Under the pieces are notes generated by a model, which was not told where the DNA came from, did no database searches, and saw only the letters and a list, made by a program, of their open reading frames with translations. Positions 55,648 through 64,000 of a DNA stretch of 64,000 nucleotides are shown in pieces (the first letter of the stretch is position 1; the number at the start of each line of letters is the position of its first letter). The DNA is from Toxorhynchites rutilus septentrionalis (taxonomy: Eukaryota > Arthropoda > Insecta > Diptera > Culicidae). Made by a program: the position numbers and the translations under genes. Location of the stretch: positions 18,757,441 to 18,821,440 of the forward strand of contig NC_073744.1 in assembly GCF_029784135.1 (NCBI RefSeq). The letters are read 5' to 3'.

Positions 55648-57311
55648 TGATGTAGAACTACGTCTTTCATTAAGGGTGCCAAATCAGAAAACAGGTCACG
55701 GTTTTATGAAATAAAGTTAACGTTAATAACTATTTTCACTGTGAACGAATTCTCATGATTTGCATGCCAATCGAATCGAAAATTCTCTAAGATTTGTTCG
55801 ATATACTATATATTACAAACCCAAGGTGTGAAAACGGTTTGAATTGATGAAAACTAGAAGCATTTCTATTTTCCCATGCATTTGTCATTTGTGAGCTTCC
55901 CTACCCATGCCGTCAATGACGAGCAACTTATTGGCGACCAACGAAGGGGAATGATTGAAAGACTCCGTGACCAAAGAAGAGAAGAAAAAGAGGAAAAACG
56001 AAGGGGAATATATCAAATATACTAATGTAAATGTATGAATACTACCAAATTACTTACTCGCTGATGTCTCTGGCATTGCGATCTTTACATCAAACTGACG
56101 CCCTTCCATTAAGGTTCTGAACTACACAATTGTCTGGGGAATCATCAAACTAGGCTTTCATCGGTTCACCAAGAAAATAATTGTTCAGGATTTTTGTGTG
56201 TGATTTGGTTTCGCATGACAACAACAAAACTATCTCCACCAAGGATGACGGCTAAGCTAATCGAGATCGGAAACGTTTTTGAATATAGTTCAGTCATTCG
56301 TCACGCCACGAAGTTGATGAACTAAACTATTTTTTTGGACCGAAAAAGAAGGATCATCTGGAACGAATTTAATAACGCACTCTCATCACACATTCCAATT
56401 CAGTAACAATGTACAAAATGTACGTTCTATGACAACAAGTTTCTCAAATTTCTTCTTTTTTCTTCTTCTAAATAAATATTATGTAAATATTTTAACATAA
56501 CCTTAATGCAACATAGAAACTCAAATCCTTCTCTTCCAGTGCCCTAAACAGTGTGTGGAATTCTTCTTCCTGCTTTCTGAGAGTCAACATTTTCCGAATT
56601 CATTGTTTTCTACGGCGCCTAGTAATCTCTTCCTCGACCAACAATATAGCAATAACCGCTAGTTGTTTTTTGGAATACCTCGGCATCTGCAAAAAATGTA
56701 TGAATTATTCTATTTATTTGGCGAATAGAAGTGCATTAAATATTCCCATACCTTAAAAAAACTCAGATTTATAATAAAATTAATCGAAACAAACTCTGCA
56801 AAATGATTTTTTACAGCATTTCTCTAAGCTCACAAGTTGTGAGTCACATCAAACTTCTGGTACAAAATCAAAACATCAACTAATTCATTCTATGACATTT
56901 GACGGGACGTTGCTGCTAGCACTGACTGCAAGTGTGAATTGGTGGCGACGTGAATGGTTCGTGGACGTAACGTGGACGTTCTTTTCCGTAACGTATCATG
57001 TGAATCGCTCATAAAGTGCGATTCACATACAACATCCACGTCACGTTCACGTTCCGTCCCGTCACGTTGCGTCAATTATTCTTCCAAGCAGTTCTTATGC
57101 AACCCTTATGAACCCATTACGGAATACTGTTTTCTAAAATTGGTCGGCATAGAACCTACTAATATGTAGTGAAAAATCTCAAACAATTTCAGGAGATTGC
57201 AGATAGAACATATATGATCTTCTAGATTTATACTCTGAGCAACATTTCTGGAAATATTTCAGTTTGGAACTCGCTGAACTTTTCCTGAGAAGTTGATCAA
57301 AATTAATTTTT
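55648..57311. other. Degenerate E2-like terminus and AT-rich DNA
   Basis: GATGTAGAACTACGTCTTTC at 55649 is a decayed E2-type palindromic end, followed by ~200 bp resembling the E2 terminal region; no hairpin end was found. 56890-57075 contains a palindrome (GTGAATCGCTC..GTGCGATTCAC within GACGTGAA / TTCACGTTCC arms), possibly a MITE. No gene. Confidence 0.4.
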
Positions 57312-57869
57312 GACGTAGGACTACGTCTAACCGGAAGATATAGGGGGTGAAATGGAAATCTAGGCACTGAACAAGTAGGAAAAAATGCAAGATTTGGAAC
57401 GCTTATAACTCGAGCATTTCTCAATAGATCGCAAAGGTTTTTGCATCAATTGATAGGAAATATATCTACGCATCTATCATAACGAATAACATTTCATTTT
57501 TCTTGAGATAAATAATTGAATAATTGTGAAATATCAAAATGCACTATGTGCCCATTTTTGATTGGTCCATTTTGTGCTCCTCAAATCGTACCGACCAAAA
57601 CGGGCAACCAGAGCAGCAGCGAAATAGAATGAAGCACGATTGGGAAGGAAAAAGACGGGTGGGTAATGTCGGTGACATAACCGGAGTGACGTAGGACTAT
57701 ACAAAGGGGACAGCTTTCGCTAAATATATATTTTAAATATATTGTTTTATTTTCTTCTCCTACGTGAATACCTACCTATCTACCTGAAAAATGGATTAGT
57801 TTACTGTTTACTCTTTATGAACATGTTGGGGGTTCTGAAAAGAACCTTTAGTGTTGTGTTTTTGCGTTT

Positions 57870-58615
57870 TTTTTTTACAAACTTGATTCTTGATTTTTTT
57901 CTGAAGGCTTTGTACTTATTAAATGTTCAACGTCGGGCATCTTTCGGCGTATACACATATCGTACAATCAAAATGATGGCTGTGATAGGGAATGCATAGG
58001 TGGTCATCAGCTCGTTCACTATCATATATTTCACTATTGAGCACATTATCGTACCTTAAGCTATGGTTTCGGAGACGAATGAATTGTAAGATTTGTAGTC
58101 TCCGCAAACAAATTAAATAAAAATGAAAAAGAACTGAGGTTTTGGAGACGAACTCTACGATCTGTCGAGAAATAAACGAGCTATAAGCGTCCTGAAAAAC
58201 CAACAGTAAATGCAGGGACGGATGACCTTCGGATTAAAGTCCTTTAAAATAAGAACAGAGCAGCAGGAAATACATAGCTCATCGTGTTGCTCTTTAGTTA
58301 TTTCTGTATACAATGCAGATGTAACGTCAGTCAATTTTAAACATCAGTTATCAACCAAAGAAAGCGGTTCTTGCTACCAAGAAAATTCGTTAATGCCATC
58401 CTGCATACAATGTGTTGTAATTTGAAGCCACTTTTAATTCGGAAACCATACATGGGTTTGTGAAAACTGAATGATTAATTTAAAAGACCCCAACCACCAA
58501 TAAAAACAAAATATAAACAAAGAACAAGCATAAACAAAAAAATCAGTTTATATTATATGTCATATTATGTCACTTTAGAATGCATTGGTATTGTGAAAAA
58601 CTTTTAATAACTCTT
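57870..58615. other. Cassette-specific segment of Q (mirrored at 62124-62869 in P)
   Basis: About 740 bp absent from E1-1 and E1-2, between stem-loops. AT-rich with short frames only, no domain. CTTCGGATTAAAGTCCTTTA resembles a word at 42338. It is probably an older insertion carried along with the cassette. Confidence 0.4.
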
Positions 58616-58631
58616 CTTTGAAAGGTTTAAT

Positions 58632-58862
58632 AGCCCTGAAAAGCGCCGTGTTTTACGGTGGCTGGTTTTGCCACCAAAGCAGTCTGTATAAACAAACTTT
58701 TTCTTTCTTCTACCTGCTGCCGTTTTGCGATTGCGTTTGCCACTCGCTGAAACTAGTTGTTGCCTTGATGAGCGCCGAACCGAAGCTGCTCTGTTCTCGA
58801 TGCGTGTTTTCTGATTGTCGTGAGCAGCTTTGCAAGCCAACTCGAGCACTCCGATGGCGAAA
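58632..58862 (-). pseudogene. Histone H2A pseudogene, short (Q, b type)
   Basis: The minus strand starts directly after promoter b at GVLELACKAAHDNQKTRI, so the N-terminal half is deleted. The C-terminus is a-type and ends with stem-loop 58632-58647. Mirrored at 61877-62107. Confidence 0.75.
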
Positions 58863-59666
58863 TGAGATATTTTTTTGAGGTCCGCGCGTTCTGTACTCTA
58901 GCGGTACACACTCACAGGATAGAGACAAATCGGCAGACTCAGCCAAAGAGGCGAGTCCAACGAGACAAACGAATGAGCGTTAAAAGGCAGCGATGGCAAA
59001 AAAATACATTTATTACGATTTGTTCGCTCGTTGGATTCCCATGCAGGCTAAAAAGGGTCCTTTTCAGGATCACAAAATTATCTTCAATCTAAAGAGTTTA
59101 TTGTTTTGTTATCACTCGATATCCCCATTTTGTTCGGCTAAACCTTTCTGTTTAGCGATTTGTTGCCACTCGCCACAGCTTTCACAGCTGGGAAATTTCT
59201 TCCTATCCAGCTTTGTGACATGTTGTACAGTAAATTACATTCAATGCGACGTGCCGAAGCACCACTCAGTATCGCATTGGAGGCGATTTTAACCTGTAAT
59301 TGAACATTTGCGATGACAGTGGTACAGTGTCGACTTTCAATGTGGGGTCATAATTTGGATCTCTATGTTTACAAAAATGTCCAACTAAATATGTCGCATT
59401 AAATGTCCGTCCAATTAGCTAAATGTCGAACTAATTGTAAATTACTGTACTTTCAATCTGGAAACAATTTAAGAATTGGTGAAAATTGAATAATCAGGAA
59501 AGTCCCCAACTATCAATAAGCTCAGAACAACTGCAAAATTCACATACTCATCAGATCCTGGCAAACAAATTATGAAAAAATCAATTTGTGTTTTATTATT
59601 ATTTTGGATATTATTTTAAGAAAGCATTGAACTGTATTTCGTTAATTTTTTTTTGAAAGGTTTAAT

Positions 59667-60030
59667 GGCCCTGATAAGCGCCGTGTTTTATGGAATGGTT
59701 CCAATTTAGAAAACTTAGTACTCGTGGTTTTGAAAAAAACCATTTAGAACGCCCTCGATGCCGCCTTGTTCTGGATTTGCCACCAAAGCAAATTGTAAAA
59801 AAAAACAAACTTTTTTCTTCTGCAACCTGCTGCCGTTTTGCGATTAAGTTTGCCACTCGCCACTCGCTGCAACTGCCTGTTGTTGTCTTGATGTCCACCG
59901 AACCGAATGTGTCCTGTTCCTAATGCGGGTTTTCTTATCGTCGCGAGCAGCTTTGCCAGCTGACTCGATCACTTCGGCGGCCGAAACTAGCCTTTCCCTT
60001 CACTTTTCCTCCTTTGTCATGTTCAGACAT
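59667..60030 (-). pseudogene. Histone H2A pseudogene (Q, a type)
   Basis: Starts MSEHDKGGKVKGKA, then an internal deletion jumps to the VSAAEVIE-like segment (frameshifted) and AGKAARDDKKTRI. Stem-loop (one changed loop base, CTTATCAG) at 59667-59682. Mirrored at 60709-61072. Confidence 0.8.
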
Positions 60031-60708
60031 GGCTGCTTGGGTTGGTTTGTTGATGTGTTGTGATGCGAACTGATGTGGTGTACGGTTTGAATGAGAATGA
60101 TCGTTACGGCAGCGGAGCGGGGATTTTTAAGCTGACTGGCTGGCTCGAGAGTTACGCATGTGTGAGACTGCGACCAATGTTTCGTTCATTTTTTTCTTTT
60201 TCCTTCCCAATCGTGCTTCATTCTATTTCGCTGCTGCTCTGGTTGCCCGTTTTGGTCGGTACGATTTGAGGAGCACAAAATGGACCAATCAAAAATGGGC
60301 ACATAGTGCATTTTGATATTTCACAATTATTCAATTATTTATCTCAAGAAAAATGAAATGTTATTCGTTATGATAGATGCGTAGATATATTTCCTATCAA
60401 TTGATGCAAAAACCTTTGCGATCTATTGAGAAATGCTCGAGTTATAAGCGTTCCAAATCTTGCATTTTTTCCTACTTGTTCAGTGCCTAGATTTCCATTT
60501 CACCCCCTATATCTTCCGGTTAGACGTAGTCCTACGTCAAAAGAAAAAAATGAACGAAACATTGGTCGCAGTCTCACACATGCGTAACTCTCGAGCCAGC
60601 CAGTCAGCTTAAAAATCCCCGCTCCGCTGCCGTAACGATCATTCTCATTCAAACCGTACACCACATCAGTTCGCATCACAACACATCAACAAACCAACCC
60701 AAGCAGCC

Positions 60709-61072
60709 ATGTCTGAACATGACAAAGGAGGAAAAGTGAAGGGAAAGGCTAGTTTCGGCCGCCGAAGTGATCGAGTCAGCTGGCAAAGCTGCTCGCGACG
60801 ATAAGAAAACCCGCATTAGGAACAGGACACATTCGGTTCGGTGGACATCAAGACAACAACAGGCAGTTGCAGCGAGTGGCGAGTGGCAAACTTAATCGCA
60901 AAACGGCAGCAGGTTGCAGAAGAAAAAAGTTTGTTTTTTTTTACAATTTGCTTTGGTGGCAAATCCAGAACAAGGCGGCATCGAGGGCGTTCTAAATGGT
61001 TTTTTTCAAAACCACGAGTACTAAGTTTTCTAAATTGGAACCATTCCATAAAACACGGCGCTTATCAGGGCC
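60709..61072 (+). pseudogene. Histone H2A pseudogene (P, a type)
   Basis: Mirror of 59667-60030: MSEHDKGGKVKGKA, the same internal deletion, AAEVIESAGKAARDDKKTRI and the same altered stem-loop at 61057-61072. Confidence 0.8.
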
Positions 61073-61876
61073 ATTAAACCTTTCAAAAAAAAATTAACGA
61101 AATACAGTTCAATGCTTTCTTAAAATAATATCCAAAATAATAATAAAACACAAATTGATTTTTTCATAATTTGTTTGCCAGGATCTGATGAGTATGTGAA
61201 TTTTGCAGTTGTTCTGAGCTTATTGATAGTTGGGGACTTTCCTGATTATTCAATTTTCACCAATTCTTAAATTGTTTCCAGATTGAAAGTACAGTAATTT
61301 ACAATTAGTTCGACATTTAGCTAATTGGACGGACATTTAATGCGACATATTTAGTTGGACATTTTTGTAAACATAGAGATCCAAATTATGACCCCACATT
61401 GAAAGTCGACACTGTACCACTGTCATCGCAAATGTTCAATTACAGGTTAAAATCGCCTCCAATGCGATACTGAGTGGTGCTTCGGCACGTCGCATTGAAT
61501 GTAATTTACTGTACAACATGTCACAAAGCTGGATAGGAAGAAATTTCCCAGCTGTGAAAGCTGTGGCGAGTGGCAACAAATCGCTAAACAGAAAGGTTTA
61601 GCCGAACAAAATGGGGATATCGAGTGATAACAAAACAATAAACTCTTTAGATTGAAGATAATTTTGTGATCCTGAAAAGGACCCTTTTTAGCCTGCATGG
61701 GAATCCAACGAGCGAACAAATCGTAATAAATGTATTTTTTTGCCATCGCTGCCTTTTAACGCTCATTCGTTTGTCTCGTTGGACTCGCCTCTTTGGCTGA
61801 GTCTGCCGATTTGTCTCTATCCTGTGAGTGTGTACCGCTAGAGTACAGAACGCGCGGACCTCAAAAAAATATCTCA

Positions 61877-62107
61877 TTTCGCCATCGGAGTGCTCGAGTT
61901 GGCTTGCAAAGCTGCTCACGACAATCAGAAAACACGCATCGAGAACAGAGCAGCTTCGGTTCGGCGCTCATCAAGGCAACAACTAGTTTCAGCGAGTGGC
62001 AAACGCAATCGCAAAACGGCAGCAGGTAGAAGAAAGAAAAAGTTTGTTTATACAGACTGCTTTGGTGGCAAAACCAGCCACCGTAAAACACGGCGCTTTT
62101 CAGGGCT
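61877..62107 (+). pseudogene. Histone H2A pseudogene, short (P, b type)
   Basis: Mirror of 58632-58862; VLELACKAAHDNQKTRIE follows promoter b directly. Stem-loop at 62092-62107; a perfect second stem-loop GGTTCTTTTCAGAACC lies further down at 62893-62908. Confidence 0.75.
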
Positions 62108-63084
62108 ATTAAACCTTTCAAAGAAGAGTTATTAAAAGTTTTTCACAATACCAATGCATTCTAAAGTGACATAATATGACATATAATATAAACTGATTTT
62201 TTTGTTTATGCTTGTTCTTTGTTTATATTTTGTTTTTATTGGTGGTTGGGGTCTTTTAAATTAATCATTCAGTTTTCACAAACCCATGTATGGTTTCCGA
62301 ATTAAAAGTGGCTTCAAATTACAACACATTGTATGCAGGATGGCATTAACGAATTTTCTTGGTAGCAAGAACCGCTTTCTTTGGTTGATAACTGATGTTT
62401 AAAATTGACTGACGTTACATCTGCATTGTATACAGAAATAACTAAAGAGCAACACGATGAGCTATGTATTTCCTGCTGCTCTGTTCTTATTTTAAAGGAC
62501 TTTAATCCGAAGGTCATCCGTCCCTGCATTTACTGTTGGTTTTTCAGGACGCTTATAGCTCGTTTATTTCTCGACAGATCGTAGAGTTCGTCTCCAAAAC
62601 CTCAGTTCTTTTTCATTTTTATTTAATTTGTTTGCGGAGACTACAAATCTTACAATTCATTCGTCTCCGAAACCATAGCTTAAGGTACGATAATGTGCTC
62701 AATAGTGAAATATATGATAGTGAACGAGCTGATGACCACCTATGCATTCCCTATCACAGCCATCATTTTGATTGTACGATATGTGTATACGCCGAAAGAT
62801 GCCCGACGTTGAACATTTAATAAGTACAAAGCCTTCAGAAAAAAATCAAGAATCAAGTTTGTAAAAAAAAAACGCAAAAACACAACACTAAAGGTTCTTT
62901 TCAGAACCCCCAACATGTTCATAAAGAGTAAACAGTAAACTAATCCATTTTTCAGGTAGATAGGTAGGTATTCACGTAGGAGAAGAAAATAAAACAATAT
63001 ATTTAAAATATATATTTAGCGAAAGCTGTCCCCTTTGTATAGTCCTACGTCACTCCGGTTATGTCACCGACATTACCCACCCGT

Positions 63085-64000
63085 CTTTTTTTTTCAGAAG
63101 AATAATCCTTTTATGGATTCATCGTGTCGAATTCAATAATTGCAGTAATTTAAAATTTTATTATTGTTTCAAACCACGGTTACTTGGAAGATTCGTTTTG
63201 TTTGGTTTCTGTCGTTGTCACTTGTAACTCGCACCAGCAGGGTTGCCAACTATAATTTTCAAAAATCAGGAAAAATGGAAATAAAAATCAGGATAGCTCA
63301 TATTGAGTTATCTGGAAAGTTCGTGCTTTTTTGGGAAAATAAAAGCATCATTTTTATAGGCAGACATACGTTTATTCAATTTTATAGGCACAGTTTTGTT
63401 TCATAATCTTTCCCCTTAAAAATTCAAACCTCTCAGAATATGTTTGCATTCTCGTCGAAAACAGTTCAAGGTGTTTTCTATGCTTTCCGTAGAGCCAAAG
63501 TTCTTGTCCTTGAGTGAATTTCGCAGGAACCTAAACCTGTGACAATTTGTAGGTGCAATATTCGGTTAGTTTAGCTGATTGGATTGCGACTCCTATCCAC
63601 ACTCCAGAAATTTTCGTAGCGTTTATGAAGTGAGTTGTTTCATAAACGCAGTGTAGATGCAATCCATTTAAGGTTTTACGGTCAAATTGTGTGACACTGC
63701 CACAATCACTGATGCCTGCCGCTTCACTTCTTCATCAGAATCAACTGTTCCTCTGTGAAGCGAATGGCTTGGATGATTTTCTGTGATTCGAGAATAATTA
63801 ATAGATTTCGCTCCGAGATCAATTGCGAAAGATTTTGCAGGGACACCAGCTTTTTTTTCCAAATGCCGGTACTTCAAATTTTGAACCGCATACGAATTCA
63901 TTATACATATAAAACTGCCAAATATAATCTTTCATCTTTGAATTAAGATTCTGGAGAAAAAATAGCAGCATTATCCTCATTGTTCATTTGTGCAGTTCGC
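63085..64000. other. No recognisable gene
   Basis: AT-rich to the window edge. A 77-codon minus-strand frame at 63668-63901 (contains KKAGVPAKSFAIDLGAKS) has no domain I recognise and could be part of a transposon-related gene; I do not call it. Confidence 0.4.

Larger units (their letters stand above)
57655..60538 (-). mobile_element. Histone-H2A-derived cassette Q, inserted inverted in P
   Basis: A 2,884-bp complete element: ACGGGTGGGTAATGTCGGTG at 57655, GACGTAGTCCTACGTC at 60523-60538. AAAAG is present on both sides and may be a 5-bp target duplication. Its content is the mirror of P. Confidence 0.85.
57312..63084 (+). mobile_element. Histone-H2A-derived cassette P, split by cassette Q
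   Basis: Its parts are 57312-57654 and 60539-63084. The palindromic end GACGTAGGACTACGTC is at 57312; the hairpin end reading CATTACCCACCCGT is at 63084. The break point GGAAAAAG / AAAAAAATGAACG is continuous at 37478-37500, proving a later insertion. It contains promoter a, an a-type H2A remnant, MITE, promoter b, a short b-type H2A remnant and a ~740-bp segment absent from E1-1. Confidence 0.8.
57655..63084. repeat. Large palindrome, 2,546-bp arms, 338-bp spacer
   Basis: 57655-60200 and 60539-63084 are inverted repeats. Every pair of corresponding positions sums to 120739, with no indel across the arms, and open stretches in both arms translate identically. The spacer 60201-60538 is itself inverted-repeated at 57312-57654. 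Confidence 0.93.

Noticed and set aside
37643..62107. Functional histone H2A genes
   Set aside because: Every copy has stops, frameshifts or large deletions.

Overview
The window looks like nuclear DNA of a culicine mosquito (Aedes-like). It is AT-rich, its host genes have short GT-AG introns, and they are scattered through dense transposon remnants. Among these is a nearly intact ITmD37E element, a Tc1/mariner lineage described from mosquitoes. There are no operons, ribosomal RNA genes or CRISPR arrays. The species call is an inference.

Host genes: (1) nucleostemin/GNL3-type GTPase, minus strand, 13274-15192, two coding exons; (2) an IFRD/Tis7-type gene in ruins, minus, 15758-17290, between terminal inverted repeats; (3) COQ2, plus, 18349-19707, probably with a 57-nt in-frame intron; (4) an APLF-type DNA-repair factor, minus, 28579-30231, with two possible terminal exons; (5) an unrecognised 627-residue Lys/Ser-rich protein, plus, 33385-35480, four exons. 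These are unrelated single genes and do not form a pathway.

The most striking content is a superfamily of repetitive cassettes. One terminus is a palindromic GACGTAGGACTACGTC (or its reverse); the other is a GGGTGGGTTAT / GGGTGGGTAAT end with its own short hairpin. Inside are decayed core-histone genes: clear H2A in 37124-42259, 48727-50981 and 57312-63084; probable H3 in 74-4788 and 5980-7053; possible H4 ending at 12808. The H2A cassettes keep TATA boxes and many histone-type 3' stem-loops. Different copies share the same premature stops, so most decay preceded amplification. One H2A cassette is inserted in inverted orientation inside another, giving a palindrome with 2,546-bp arms of exactly equal length.

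Layout: 1-12808 is H3/H4-derived cassettes, tandem repeats and MITEs; 12809-20275 is the GNL3, IFRD-pseudogene and COQ2 block; 20276-28578 is nested DNA transposons (Harbinger, ITmD37E, MITEs) and LINE scraps; 28579-36350 is APLF, a LINE RNase H remnant, the 627-residue gene and a mariner fragment; 36350-50981 is H2A cassettes with Tc1, mariner and microsatellite debris; 50982-57311 is mostly featureless DNA plus a broken Harbinger pair; 57312-63084 is the palindromic H2A cassette pair; the last 0.9 kb has nothing recognisable.
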